Assembly: GCA_014529385.2 (NCBI GenBank)
Contig: CM043944.1
Location: 85,837,884-85,901,883, forward strand
Direction: 5' to 3'
Length of the DNA: 64,000 nt
Source: Adiantum capillus-veneris
Lineage: Eukaryota > Streptophyta > Polypodiopsida > Polypodiales > Pteridaceae
The stretch's first letter is position 1. Every line of letters begins with the position of its first letter. The position numbers and the translations under genes are program-made. Under the pieces are notes generated by a model, which searched no databases, was not told where the DNA came from, and saw only the letters and a program-made list of their open reading frames with translations. This document shows, one piece after another, positions 22,881 through 35,839 of this stretch.

Positions 22881-23395
22881 CAAGGAATCCTATGTAAAGT
22901 TATCCCCAATCTTGCTCACATTGCAAAGGCTAGATTGGAAAGCATCTTGCTCCATCTTATCCTTGTAATATTTTGGTAGAGTTAATGCCATTGGTTTCAC
23001 TTTCTTTGCCACATAGTTATACTTAGTCTCCACTCGTACTTCAACACATTGAGCATTTTCAAAATCCTCTATGACTTTGTACATTTTAATGGAACATACT
23101 TTCACAGCCTCATTTCCAATACACAAATTGCAAAGAGTTCACTCTTTCATTGCATCCACAAATGAAAAGTAATCCAACACCTGTAATGCATTTATCATTT
23201 TCTATAGCAAACCATTGTTTCTTAAATCTTTATGTGTACTATTTACATGTTGTCGTTCACCCCGCTGCAAGTCCTTACACTTTTTAAAAAGTGATAGATC
23301 CAAAGTTTTTTAATCCTACAAAGACCATAGAAAACATCTCCTTTGCATATATATGTACGAGAAATTTTCTCTTCTTGTACCACTACAATCCCGCT

Positions 23396-23952
23396 CTACA
23401 ATGGTACACATTCAAAAAACCTCATATCCTTGTAGTCCTTGAGTTCTTTGTTTTTCTTTGGAAAGGGTTTCTCTCTAAGAGTGCCACCATTCCCTTCATG
23501 GTCCACACAAAAAATAAGGAATTGCACTGTACACTTCCAATCCCTATTCATTATCCTAGAATTAGTTGATCCATCATACATCACCTTTGTTTCCATATGA
23601 GTGGCAATGATGTATGGTTGTCCAAGGATAAGAGGATATATAGACATCTCCTATAGAAAGAAGTTTTGGTCCTCTTTCACATCTCGTGTAGCCACCTTCA
23701 CATTTGGACACCATATAGCTCCCCTAATGAGTTATTTGTAGCACAAATCATCCACCCATGATCTATATCTATTGGCCATTTGCCTTTTTGATATAGAATC
23801 TTTGACATGAGGTTAATTTTTGACCCAGAATCTATTAGTAAAATGTATGGCTCTTCTAAGTCTCCCACTTTTACCAGGGTCTCAGAAGTTGCTCTTGCCC
23901 AATGAATCTTAGAGTAATAAATCTTGTAAGTGGTCTCAATTCCATTCATCAT
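23396..23952 (-). pseudogene. Aspartic protease of relic E
   Basis: The minus strand near 23850 reads YILLIDSGSKINLMSKILY, with the Asp-Ser-Gly catalytic triad of retropepsins, then KGKWPIDIDHGW. At 23396-23647 follows LILGQPYIIATHMETKVMYD, the C-terminal retropepsin motif (hydrophobic-Leu-Gly-x-P). The two parts are in different frames. Confidence 0.6.
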
Positions 23953-25700
23953 CCAAAAAGTGAACCTGTTTTACTCCTCTTGTAAATTGATAACATACAA
24001 CAACATTATCATCATGATTAGCTTGTACACCTTGTGCATTTAAAGTTTCTCCTTCACTCTCTACATGGATAGCCTCAATAAGAGACTGTTGAATTCTCTT
24101 GATAATGTCAATGATTTCTTCATGGAGCTCCCACTTCGCTATGCCAAGGGGCTCACCCAAGGTAAACTCAACCTTACTGTTCCAATTCTCTCTTCCAAAA
24201 TCTTTTTGAGATCTTTTACTGCCTCTATTTCAGATGGGATCTTGTAAGCTAGACTCTTTTCTTTCATTTTTTTTTCCCTTCTTCTTTTATTTAGAAGCTT
24301 CCCACATAGGTACTTCAAGTATATGCATCTCCAGTGGAGAAGCTGAGGTAAGAGGCACTCTGTGATTTCTTCCTTCACTCCTTGTGGCCCATTTTGAAGT
24401 TTCTTCCTCCCCATTCTTACGCGTACATGTATCTTCGAAAATGCCCTCATCGGCTTGAAATTTGGCAATGTTCACATGCAGCCACAAAGAATCTACAAGG
24501 TCATCCCAACCTGTTTCTAACATAATGCAATGTCTAGATTTATGCACACAATCTTGAGTCATTTTACCCTTCATAGAAGATTCTATAGTACACAAGCACT
24601 GACAAAGGATCTACAGGGTCATCCCAACCTCTTTCTATCCAAATGCAGCCTCTAGCACATGCATTGAAAAAAGAATCTACAACGGTTATCCCAACCTATT
24701 TCTAGCCGAATGCAATCTCTAGCTTCTAATGCAAAACCTTTTTAGTCATTTTATCCTTCATCGCAGATTCTACACATGCACTTACAAAGAATCCATAGGG
24801 TCATCCCAACGAGTTTCTAGCCGAATGAAATCTCTCGCTTCATGCAAAACCTCTTTAGTCACTTTACACTTCATAACACATTCTATTGCACATGGCCACA
24901 ATTCTCCAATCTCATTAGATACTAATTCTCCAACCTTCACTCCTTTCTTGTTAATAGGCTCTGCCGTTAACCCATAGGTGGCTGCCTCAACCATTGGATG
25001 GCATGGATAGTAGCCATGTCCTCAACTAGCTTCTTCATTTTCTCTTTGCTAAAGTTTGTCTTCAAGGGCTTACCAATTTCACTTAAGTGAATCCTACCCT
25101 CTATAAAGAAAACAAGCTCCTTCATTAAAGCTTATTTAAAACTTTGACAATTCTCTCTTTCATGGTCAATACTATCACACCATATGCATCTGTGTACATC
25201 TATTTTAAAGTCTTTGAAAATTGCCATGTAGCTTTGCCCGATGGTTTCTCCCTCATTGCCCCTTCTCGTCTAGCCTTGCAAGTCTCAAACTGGAAATTCT
25301 TGCATTCCTTTAACAATATCATCGAGGATGGATTTGTCACTATTTGAAACCACAATAACATGTTTTATGAAACTCTCGGGAACGCTTGGTGCTTGACTAG
25401 TGTTGGCTAACATCTTGTCTCATTGTCATTGTTGCTTAGATAGTAGTGATATTGCATAGTCAACCTCATTCTAGTTGAACTTTAGGACCTATTCAACATC
25501 TTTGTCTTCAAAAAGTATCTGTAACTTTTCTTGTATCTCTTTTTCTATAGCCTGAAAAAAGAGCTTCGTCTTTTCTCAGTTCAGGATAGCCTTTTTAGTC
25601 CTTGATAATCAGTTGGATTTTTAACCTTCACCCTTGCCTACTTCACATCAAGTTCACCAAAAACTATGTCAAGAAGTACCTAGTGCAGCTAGGAAAGCGT
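23953..25700 (-). pseudogene. Gag region of relic E with CCHC knuckle
   Basis: At 25147-25188 the minus strand reads CIWCDSIDHERENC, a perfect C-x2-C-x4-H-x4-C zinc knuckle for RNA binding. Downstream comes a long charged stretch with several near-copies of an ETRWDDP-type phrase (24440-24520, 24620-24700, 24800-24850), suggesting an internal repeat of roughly 80-150 bp. Stops and frameshifts are numerous. Confidence 0.6.
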
Positions 25701-25732
25701 CAAGCCTCTGATTGTGAAAGCTAAGAGAAAAA

Positions 25733-27610
25733 TCAATTGAATTGTAGAATCTTTGAAGCTAAAGACACATTTGAAAAGAACAAAAATCCAGCCATAAAAG
25801 CCTCATTCTTAAAAAGAACCAAGATCAACTCAAAACTCTTGTATGTGTGATAATTTGTGTAGCCTCGCTCCCAATTGCATATATACAATGCTTGTTCACC
25901 AAGTTAAAAACCCTAAGTTTTCACTTCAATTCTTCATTGTGTCCATCACGGAAGCTTAGAGCTAAAGACACATTTGAAAAGAACAAAAATCCAACCATAA
26001 AAGCCTGATTCTTAAAAAGAACCAAGATCAACTCAAAACTCTTATATGTGTGATAATTTGTGTAGCCTCGCTCCCAATTGCATACATACAATGCTTGTTC
26101 GCCAAGTTAAAAACCCTAAGTTTTCACTTCAATTCTTCATTGAGTTCATCACAGAAGCATAGGCATTTCATTATACAAACAAAATAGCTAATTTGAAGAG
26201 AGAAAACCCTAATTGGCCTACCTCACAGCTTCAAACACGGGGTAGCAAGAGCACGAACTGAACTAGCACCTTCACTTAGAGCTGATGTATCTCCTTTATT
26301 AGATGGACAAAAGAGATGACTTTTGTCTCTATAATCATATTAAGCATCCTCTATAGATGTGTTTAAAGATTGCTGCAAAATCAATTGAATTGTAGAACCT
26401 TCGAAGCTAAAGACACATTTGAAAAGAACAAAACTCCAGCCATGAAAGCCTCATTCTAAAAAAGAACCAAGATCAACTCAAAACTCTTATATGTGAGATA
26501 ATTTGTGTAGCCTCGCTCCCAATTGCATATATACAATGCTTGTTCGCCAAGTTAAAAACCCTAAGTTTTCACTTCAATTCTTCATTGAGTCCATCACGGA
26601 AGCTTAGGCACTTCATTATACAAAGAAAATAGCTAATTTGAAGAGAGAAAACCTTAATTGACTGCCTCACAGCTTCGAACATAGGGTAGAAAGAGCACAG
26701 ACTGAACTAGGACCTTCATTTAGAGCTGATGTATCTCCTTTATTAGATGGACAAAAGAGATGATTTTTGGCTCTATAAGCATATTAAGCATCCTCTATAG
26801 ATGTCTTTAAAGACTACTACAAAATCTATTGAATTGTAGAACCTTCGAAGCTAAAGACACATTTGAAAAGAACAAAACTCCAGCCATGAAAGCCTCATCA
26901 TTCTAAAAAAGCCATGAAAGCCTTATCATTCTAAAAAAGAACCAAGATCAACTAAAAACTCTTATATGTGTGATAATTTGTGTAGCGTCGCTCCCAATTG
27001 CATATATACAATGCTTGTTCACCAAGTTAAAAACCCTAAGTTTTCACTTCAATTCTTCATTGAGTCCATCACGGAAGCTTAAACACTTCATTATACAAAC
27101 AAAATAGCTAATTTGAAGAGAGAAAACCCCAACTCGCTGCCTAACAGCTTCGAACACAAGGTAGAAAGAGCACGGAGTGAACTAGCACCTTCACTTAGAG
27201 TTGATGCATCTCCTTTATTAGATGGACAAAAGAGATGATTTTTGGCTCTATAAGCATATTAAGCATCCTCGATAGATGTCTTTAAAGACTGTTGCGAAAT
27301 CAATTGAATTATAGACCTTCGAAGCTAAAGAAAAGAACAAAACTCCAGCCATGAAAGCCTCATTCTAAAAAAGAACCAAGATCAACTCAAACCTCGTATA
27401 TGTGTGATAATTTGTGTAGCCTCGCTCCAAGTTGCATATATACAATGCTTGTTCGCCAAGTTAAAAACCCTAAGTTTTCACTTCAATTCTTCATTGAGTC
27501 CTTCATGGAAGCTTAGACATTTCATTATACAAACAAAATAGCTAATTTGAAGAGAGAAAACCCTAATTGGCCTGCCTGACAACTTCGAACACGGGGTAGA
27601 AAGAGCACGG
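25733..27610. repeat. Tandem array of a ~450-bp unit, part 1
   Basis: The phrase GAAGCTAAAGACACATTTG recurs near 25757, 26402 and 26848, decayed near 27318, with a partial extra copy near 25960. Spacing is 449-469 bp between full copies. Each unit contains the phrase AATTGCATATATACAATGCTTGTTCGCC (given in part: GCATATATACAATGC), a leftward AAAAACCCTAAG and a later GAAAACCCTAATTGG, plus TCTCCTTTATTAGATGGAC. The array is interrupted at 27611 by an insertion and resumes at 29628. It lies directly upstream of relic E gag. Confidence 0.85.
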
Positions 27611-28428
27611 TGTCGAGAAATTTGCGGTCTTGCCAGGAAAGCACCGGGCTTATGGCTGTGAGAGTTTGTGAGAGAACTCAACAAAAATTATATGAAGGAG
27701 TTAAACCATAGATGCCATGAAGACTAGGGTTTGGAAAGAAGTTCAACCAAAGAAGACTCACTCTTTCTCTCTTGCATTCACACACACAAAGGAAGAACGC
27801 AAAAGACAATGTCAAAACAATACGAAGATGAAAACATCAAGGCTATGGTCATAGCGTATCATGGGTAATATGAAAGGGTTAATGGATGAGTTAATGGCAT
27901 TCAATCTTGGCTGACCAAATAGGCTACGAATTGTTCTTTGGAATTGTAGTTTTGTGCTTACCATAATATATATATTTTGTCTAGTGATTGGGATTAATTA
28001 TGTGTACAAATCCTCTTGGTTCATAGCAAGATAACTACGCTTACATCAAAAGAAAAATTATAGTCTATGAGAGGTAGTATGATGGGATCCGGCGATAGAA
28101 GTATTTCATTGAGCCTTTCAGGGCCGAAGAGAAACACTATACGTTGTTGAAAGTGTATTTTTCGGCTAATCCATACGTTAATTCTAATAGATCGTACAGA
28201 GTGAAAGCGATAGAAATGATCATCATGTGGGTTATTCATCTAGGATAGTATGTGAGAAATGTAGATATGAGAGAAGTGAAAAGATGAGAAGTTTCCCTCC
28301 CAAGCCCTATTCTTGCCCGTAGGCAATAAGGATACTGCGGGGAGAGATGTACCTGTAGCAAAGAGAACCTAGAGAGGATGAATTACTAAGAATGAGAGAG
28401 ATAGGCTTGGTTAAGGAGATGAGATTAG

Positions 28429-28466
<38 letters not shown>

Positions 28467-29627
28467 AGAGATGAAAATGAAAACAACAAGAAATCAAGAA
28501 AACATCAATGTAGAACACATCTTACTTGAAACCCTTCGGCACCATTATTGATGGGAGAGAGAAGAAGAGTGGATAATTCCACTTTGATTGATACACCAAG
28601 TGCAAGACCTTCTTTGATTAGAGTTGATCTTCCAAGGTTAGCTTGTTGCAAGAATGGCTAGTCTCCCTCTAGGAGAAAGTGTAGGCTTGGGCTTATGTTA
28701 ATGGCTAAGTACAATTAGGCATTACTACTCACTCCATCGAGAATTCCTCTCATCAATGGCTTGAATGCTTGAGTTCCTTCCAAGGAAGAAGAGGTCCCCT
28801 TTTATAGGTGAAGGGAACCCACAAGGGTTTACACAAGAAGAGAGGAGCCAGTGTGAACAGGAATTGAAAAAGTTGGAAATGAGCTGTCCCTGCATGATGT
28901 GGGCAGACTGGGGTCCAGTATTTTGATCATATCTCCTCAACCGTGGCTCCAAATAAAAAAGTAAAAATATGGGCAGAAACTTCAGCTCATTAGCTACGAT
29001 TTTCATTAAAAATCATTCTCCAATTCGGATTGGAACCTTGTGTAAAAAATTCATCAAAATAGGGTCCATTTATGGCAGCAAAAGTCTTCATGTGATCTCC
29101 TTAGCCTTGACTTCCATTTAATTCCAAAGGACACCTCATGCCATATGAAAGCATGACATTGCTCCTTGACAAAGTTGTAATCATGCTTGCAATAATGCAT
29201 TAAAATAAGTGTATCTTTGAAATCATGCCACCTAGTGTCCCACTAGGATTTGATTCTCTCCTAGTAGCTATTTAAAAAGAAATATAAAAAAAGTATAAAA
29301 AATACATAGAATATATATATATTGGAGTTTACCCTAGATATAGGATCTAGCTAGGGTGTGAGATGATAATGAAATAGTAGAAATAAAGAATCAATGCTTT
29401 TTGCCCCAAGTTAAAGAGGCGGAGCTATTGATGTTTTTCCCATAGTATTTTCTGATGGTAAAGTAAGGATATGTTACCCTTGAGAAAAATAATAGGATGA
29501 GATAGAAGGCTTATTATTATACTTAAATATGCATATGTACACTATAGGAAATATAATTATGTATCTAAAAAATAAAAGATAGATCTTGTAGCATGCGTTC
29601 CCACTATGTACATGTCACAGCACGGCA
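27611..29627. mobile_element. Probable solo LTR of 2017 bp inside the tandem array
   Basis: The insertion starts TGTCGAGAAA and ends GCACGGCA, giving TG...CA ends and imperfect inverted tips (TGTCG and CGGCA). ACGG stands before it (27607-27610) and after it (29628-29631); the fifth base differs (C versus A). Other units of the array carry AGAGCACGGA(C/G)TGAACTAG uninterrupted, giving the empty site. No coding frame longer than 95 codons is seen. An LTR fits best; a different TG...CA element cannot be excluded. Confidence 0.65.
28433..28460. repeat. (TA)14 microsatellite
   Basis: A pure AT run within the 2-kb insertion. Confidence 0.95.
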
Positions 29628-30058
29628 ACGGACTGAACTAGCACCTTCACTTAGAGCTAATGTATCTCCTTTATTAGATGGACAAAAGAGATGATTTTTG
29701 GCTCTATAAGCATATTAAGCATCCTCGATAGATGTCTTTAAAGACAGTTGCAAAATCAATTGAATTGTAGAACCTTCGAAACTAAAGACACATTTGAAAA
29801 GAACAAAACTCCAGCCATGAAATCCTCATTCTAAAAAAGAACCAAGATCAACTCAAAACTCTTATATGTGTGATAATTTGTGTAGCGTCGCTCCCAATTG
29901 CATATATACAATGCTTGCTCGCCAAGTTAAAAACCCTAAGTTTTCAGTTCAATTCTTCATTGAGTCCATCACGGAAGCTTAGACACTTCATTATACAAAC
30001 AAAATAGCTAATTTGAAGAGAGAAAACCCTAATTGGCCTGCCTCACAGCTTCGAACAC
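29628..30058. repeat. Tandem array of the ~450-bp unit, part 2
   Basis: The array resumes with ACGGACTGAACTAGCACC and gives almost one full unit, ending at CAGCTTCGAACACG where homology stops. Both CCCTAA words are present. Confidence 0.8.
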
Positions 30059-33000
30059 GAATTATGCAAGTGAAGTTTTACTTTAACATTCTAAAACAAT
30101 AGAATGCAAAAAAAGGCAAGACATGTCAGGTTATGAAATGAAAGTGAAATAAACATTCAAAGTAAATCTCCATCGTACACTAAAAAGAATGAAAATCTTT
30201 CTAACCCAACACAACACTAAGGACACTAAGGTTTCTTTTAGAAAGCCAAAAAGTTAAGTCACTTAAAGGTGCACAAAAAGTCCCAAATGTGGGTTTCCTA
30301 AATGGAACAAGGTAACCCAAAACATTAAGAGATGGTGTAATATAAAACTTAGGGTGGTTTCACACATGCTAAGATTAACCTCTACCAAGTATCATAAAAA
30401 TATTCATTTCCTATTATAAGTTCCTCCCTCCCCCTCTCCTTTTTCTCTCACCAACTCCTCTTGGTATCCTCCATCTCCATCACCTAACCTCAAAAATATT
30501 TTTTTCTCTCTCTCATCACATCTTAATGCTCTTTTTGGGATACTTCTCTAACTTCTACTTGCTTCCTAATTCCTCTTTTCCTAAAAGGTATTTATTAGAG
30601 AAAGCTCTCTAGAGGGATTTCTTAAGATTCGCTCCAAATTTTTTCAAAGACTCATAGCAAGAGGTTACCCTGAAGCTCTCCTTCAAGCTTGTTTTACCTT
30701 CATCTCCTACAATGAAAGAGATTCCCTCCTGTTCAACAAGCCCAAATCCAAACCCTCCCCCATGGTGGTCAAAATACCCTTCTCACCCTATACACATAAC
30801 ATCAACCTCTCTCTTGCCATTAATAAATCTCTCGTTCTTTACCTTAGCAACAAACCACAATTCTCCCACCTCTCGAGGCCTCTTATTTGCTGGCTCAATG
30901 CACCTAGCATAAAAAAAATTCTGACATCCTAATTTTGGATCCCTCCTTAACCTTGTAAAGCACCCCCACCACCAATTATTTCCTTTTTAACAAAAGAGGT
31001 TTTTTTAACTTTCTCTAGCCAAATGTTAAATCACCATTAATTTTTGTACCTGCCTACCATTTCTTTTTCTCGCCTCTTAAATGTCTCCCCTCCTCCCTCC
31101 AAAAAAATAAAATAAAATAATAATTGCACTATGTGACGTCCTTCATTTTAGCCTCTCTTATCTTGATGTTGCTCCCTCAAATTTTTCATTGTCACACAAA
31201 AAATTGGCTCTATTTAACTCATTGTACCTCTATACCCCTCTTTCCTCCTCTTAGTCCTCCCATTGTACCCATTCTTGGGTTTGTAGCCCTCTACTCTCCA
31301 TTTATAAAAACCTTCACCTCTTGTGAAAGATGAGCACTACTTATGAGCTTAATCCAGTGAAACACGTTTAATGCTTTTATCTTTCTCTCCCCTCCCCTCC
31401 TCTTCTCTCCCTTTTCTTTCTCATTTTTCTTATCACGAAATAAGAATCGCTCACTTATTTTTCAAACATAGAACCTTTATTTGTATGGATGAACAATAGG
31501 ATGAGAGTTGAAGATTTTGTTCTCCAATACTAACGAATAATTGTTAGAGCCTCTTATCACCCTTGGCACCTAATTGAGCTATGTTTAGCATTAGATTGGT
31601 AAAATGACACTTTTATGTCCTTGGACACTTTTGTGTCCTCTTAAGTGAGCAACTTCCTAGAATTGTTGCTTGAGATCCCATGTAGCTTCTAAAGTGGTTT
31701 ATATCCACAAAGCTAGATTATGATCTAGAAAAAAGTTAATAAAAATTTGATCTAGTGATTTCATCTTTAGAGTTTGATTTGAATAGCATTTTTAAACTTA
31801 AGTTGAGAAAAAAAAAGTGTGTTTTTATTGGTCAATTTTTATAAATTGACATTAGACCACCCTAAAACACAACTTATTGACCTTTAAAGTGCACACATAT
31901 AGCATGGGTAACTCTTACAATGTTCTCATGCTTCTTATAGGTGGAAAGCCTATGTATTGGAAGCTATGGTCCATTTGTGAAAAATTCTTTGTTGCTAATT
32001 TATTAGTAAAAAAATGCACTTTCATGAATATTTTGGAAGTGTTTTTAAAATTATAAGGCAAGTTTGAGTGCGGTCATGGAATGATTACTAAGTAACTCTT
32101 CTTCCTTGAGTTTTGGGGTCCCTAAGACCCTAAATAGCAAATAACACAGAGGTGGGAATGATTTTGCTTTTTACTAGAATTGGACTCATTTTGAGTTGTG
32201 ATCATGTTGTCTTCAAATTTTTGAATTTTGCTCAATCAACATAGCGATGAAGCTTAGGTCCAAGCATACGATCTCAATTTGGCACCAACTTAATAGGTTT
32301 ATAAGAGATAAGGAAGGCTGCATTGTGGATGCCAATTTTTTCATTCGTACAGATTTTATACTTCATAAAGGTCATGTCATGCTATTGCATTTTTTTGAAG
32401 CCATATCTATTTATATGTCTGAGTTGTTGCTTGCATTTTATTCTCTATATGTGTTGCAGTTCCGCTATGTTGTGTTCATCCTCATCGATTTGATCCATGT
32501 GCACGTGATGCTGCCATAAAAATGACACTCTTAGTCTTGTGTGAGAAAGGTGCAAGCTTCTTTGCAATGCAGGAACGCCTTGAAACAATCAAGAGAAGAT
32601 TAGTCAAGGGCATTATTGATAGAAAATCACAATTTACTTCATTTTTAATCAATTGAAAGTGTAAAATCTTGGCTAGATTTTAAGCTTGTCTTCGAGGAAA
32701 ACAAAAAAAAATCACATGTTTTCATGTTTAAAAAATGGGCAAATCCTTCAATTTGTGACCTTGAAATCGAATAAAATTGTGGACTAGGATTGTTTTGGGG
32801 ACATTGATCAAGTTCCAATAGGTCTAAGAGACCTGTACTAAACCGTGCCCTCTTTGTCTCTGTGTGTTTGTGTTCTTCCAAGGAGGTTTTCTCAACACTT
32901 GAGCTTGCTCTCAATCCTGCTATAATGCAAGATCTCTATCCTTTTCTCCTTGTGTTGTTGCAAGCCCGCCATGGACGTTTTGTGAGAGGTTTGATTTCAC

Positions 33001-33649
33001 ACTAATTTTGGCCAAAGTTAGTGGCCATGCATCGATTCCCACCCTTTGAAACTGCAAAGCTCTATTGCTCCCATTATATAGAGAAGCTCCACATTATCGT
33101 CTTTAGAAAATTTGCAGATGACAAGGCAAAAAAATTGCACGCAAATTTTAGAGATTTTTCATAAGTCTAAAAGTTTCAAAATTTCTTGGGTTGACCATCA
33201 TCAAGGTAGTCATGATTGAGAAGTTGACACCTTTTACTCGCTATCCGATAAGGTGTTGCAGTCAAGGCATGATAAGGTTGCCTTGATCTTATTGTTAAGA
33301 TTATTTTGGCAAATTGGAATTGAACAAGCGTCAATTTGAGGGCACGTCATCTAAATTCCTATTCAGAGTGGTGATTGGAAGAATTTCTCAATGTTTGGTT
33401 GGAAGGTGCTTATCGAAAATCATCCTAGCAATTTGGAAACGGCTTTGCAAGGCAGATTCTATCCAAGGTATATTTCATTATTTATAGTCAAGAACTACTC
33501 CATGGATTCCGTGTTTTTCTCGCTTGACATGGATCTTTCCAAAAATCGCCTTTTTTTATTTTGAACTCTCCCCACATATACCCACTCCTCCTCCCCAAAG
33601 TGCGCTGGGTATTCTTGAGGATGATAGTAATCTATCTGAAGCACAAGAA
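30059..33649. other. 3.6 kb without recognised features
   Basis: 30400-31440 is pyrimidine-rich on the plus strand with repeated CCTCCC and TTCTC words; the rest is AT-rich. The longest frames (31124-31333 and 32247-32519, plus; 32645-32914, minus) match no family I know. The left border coincides with the end of the tandem array. I see no LTR ends, tRNA or conserved motif. Confidence 0.4.
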
Positions 33650-34164
33650 TATGTTACACCACGTGATTTTCAGACTTTTGAAAACCGTTGTTGACAGTAT
33701 GGGTACAATTACTCATCACTTTGGTGGAGAGACTTACTAAGTTATGAAGCTCTTTATCATCACAAAAGAGGCAACAAATACTCTGCTTTTTGTCTCCCAA
33801 GGAGTCTATATATGGGAAGGTTGTATATTTCCAACCATTGAATGTTGACCTTTCTTTCATAAATCCTTGTTGATTGGGGGTAATGGCTTTGTCCAGGAGG
33901 GGGGAGAGTCTGAGGGCATAGATTTGCCAATAATCTTATAAGGCACTAACATTAAAGTGATGGGTCTCCAGAGCTTTAGTTGGGAGCAACATATTTACTT
34001 AGGGATAGGTTTAATGAGACCCCTTTTAATGCTTGATTCTAGATGACCGTTAAGTAGGGCTTTGTTAGCCATGCACATGATCAAGGCCTTAAGATCCTCC
34101 TACAATTCTTTGAAGAACTCTGCAGCCATCCCGTCCCAACCAGGGTACTTTTCTTTGCCTGAAT
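33650..34164 (-). pseudogene. LINE reverse transcriptase relic, minus strand
   Basis: From 34155 leftward the minus strand reads EKYPGWDGMAAEFFKE, then DLKALIMCMANKALLNGHLE and LWRPITLMLVPYKIIGKSM. This is the P.G.DG..aEFfK ... WRPI.LL...YKI series of LINE RT. It is broken by stops and ends exactly where a family-A LTR begins (34165). Left of 33860 the frame continues without recognisable motifs. The piece at 60829-61192 (endonuclease, same strand) is probably the other half of the same LINE. Confidence 0.7.
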
Positions 34165-35023
34165 TGTAATGGCCTATGAACTTTGAGAGTAGTGGAATTA
34201 AGAAATTAGATAAAGCACTTTTGTGAGATTACTTTGTGAGAATAGCGGGTGAACTTAATGGATGGTAGCAACATAAACATGGTACTTAGTTAACTTGGCA
34301 TGAACAGTACTTTTGCAAGAGAGAGAGTTTAGAGAACATGACAACGGTTGAGGATCGAATTCATACGGAGCCGGTCCCCCCTCTAATAGGCATTTGTATT
34401 ATAGTTTCTCCCATCAAGAGAGACTTGGTACAATACAATCTTTGTGTTTCTTGTGACCTAGGTGATCCAATGAAGATGGAAAGCTTCATGCATCACAAGC
34501 ATAACATAAACTTTGTAGAAATCATTAACTATCCCAAGTCTCAGTCCCAAGGCCTCAAACACCTTCGAAGGTGGAGAGAGCTAGCGAGGAATGAGAGTAG
34601 GGAGAGGAAGAAGAAACATTCCATAGGAGAAAGAAATAGTTCCTCACTTATCATCACTCTTCTTGATAGCATACATAATAGCATAGTAATGAACATGGAG
34701 AAGATGGAAAGCTTAAGCATTGAAGCATGGCTCTTGGTTGGATTTGCATTCCATAGCCAAGAGTGTTACTGTAGGCTCTCACTTCTCACAAGCTTGGAGA
34801 AGGAGGTGGAGTTCCTCTACTTTCACCAAGTGAGAATGAATCCCCAAAATGAGTGAGTGTGTGTGTGGTGTATACCCCCCCATCACACCCCTTGCTTGCT
34901 TGGGGAAAGTTCTACCTTTTTCTCATGCCTCAGGCTCATTGGACCCCTCTCTCCCTAGCCAATCACATGTAGCATGCATTTCAAGTACATGGGTAGTGTT
35001 TGGACAAGTGTCCTCCTTACCCC

Positions 35024-35085
<62 letters not shown>

Positions 35086-35839
35086 AAAATATCTAGATAT
35101 TTGTTGGATGGAACTAGAAGCTACACCATGTGGCTAAGCATAGGGAGAGTCTGACATTTGTCCCATGTGCCCCTTGAGAAAAGGGTGCCCTTTGGGTGAG
35201 TGGGAGGTTAAGTCAAAGATTCCCCTAACTTTTGGGCCTTCCCCCTCCTTTGTAGGGTCTCTTTTTTACTCAAGAACCTTACCCCCCATGCATAGGAAGC
35301 TTCTCAAGCACCCTCCTCATTAAGCATGACAAGAACCTCAAGCACCTTAATCATCAAGCACGACAAGGACCTTAAGCATCTTAGTCATCAACCACGACAA
35401 GCACCTCAAGCACCTTAGTCAGCAAGCATGACAAGCACCTCAAGCTTAGGTCGGGTTCCCACCTCAAGCTCAGCCCTAGCTTGCAAAGGACTTTTAACAC
35501 TAACTATTGGAGGTCTTTAATGAATCTAAACCTAAGGTCTTTTAAGCTCCATTAGGTGCACGTGCTCTTTGATAGACTACCTCCTTTTGGACCCGTACTC
35601 CTCTTGGTTCCCTGCTGAGATAAGTCTAGAAGCACTTATTGCACATTGCTCTTTGGTAGACCATCTCCGTTTGGATCCGTATTGAGATGCAACCATATTT
35701 CCTTTTGGTCCCCTGTTGAGATAGGTCTAGAAGCACATGTCTCTATTCTAACTCTTGTTCCCGTTTATTCTTCCACATTAAATGATCAGTTTAATATGAG
35801 AAAATAATTTGGGTAAGCTAGATATTAGATTTTATGACA
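34165..35839 (-). mobile_element. Family-A gypsy LTR, full length (1675 bp)
   Basis: It runs from TGTAATGGCC to TTTTATGACA and serves as the reference copy for the fragments elsewhere. It contains a (GA)27 tract (35028-35081) and the AAGCACCTTAGTCAGCAAGC minisatellite (about 35300-35450). At the right it is followed by a polypurine-tract complement, which makes it the 3' LTR of a minus-strand element. It is inserted in a LINE RT relic. Confidence 0.8.
35028..35081. repeat. (GA)27 microsatellite in the LTR
   Basis: A pure GA run. The homologous fragment at 60308-60324 has only about eight units. Confidence 0.97.

Larger units (their letters stand above)
20751..25700 (-). mobile_element. Ty3/gypsy relic E, minus strand, internal region only
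   Basis: From right to left the minus strand gives a gag zinc knuckle (25147-25188), an aspartic protease (23396-23952), RT (22100-22860), RNase H (about 21400-22060) and the integrase zinc region and core (20751-21360). This is gypsy gene order. Its sequence differs strongly from families A and B. Integrase is cut off before the last catalytic Glu at the joint with module 4. No LTR is identified; the tandem array at the right may be its 5' leader. Confidence 0.7.

Noticed and set aside
32247-32519. 90-codon plus-strand frame as a host gene exon
   Set aside because: No splice context, homology or neighbouring exon could be recognised; reported only as an unassigned region.
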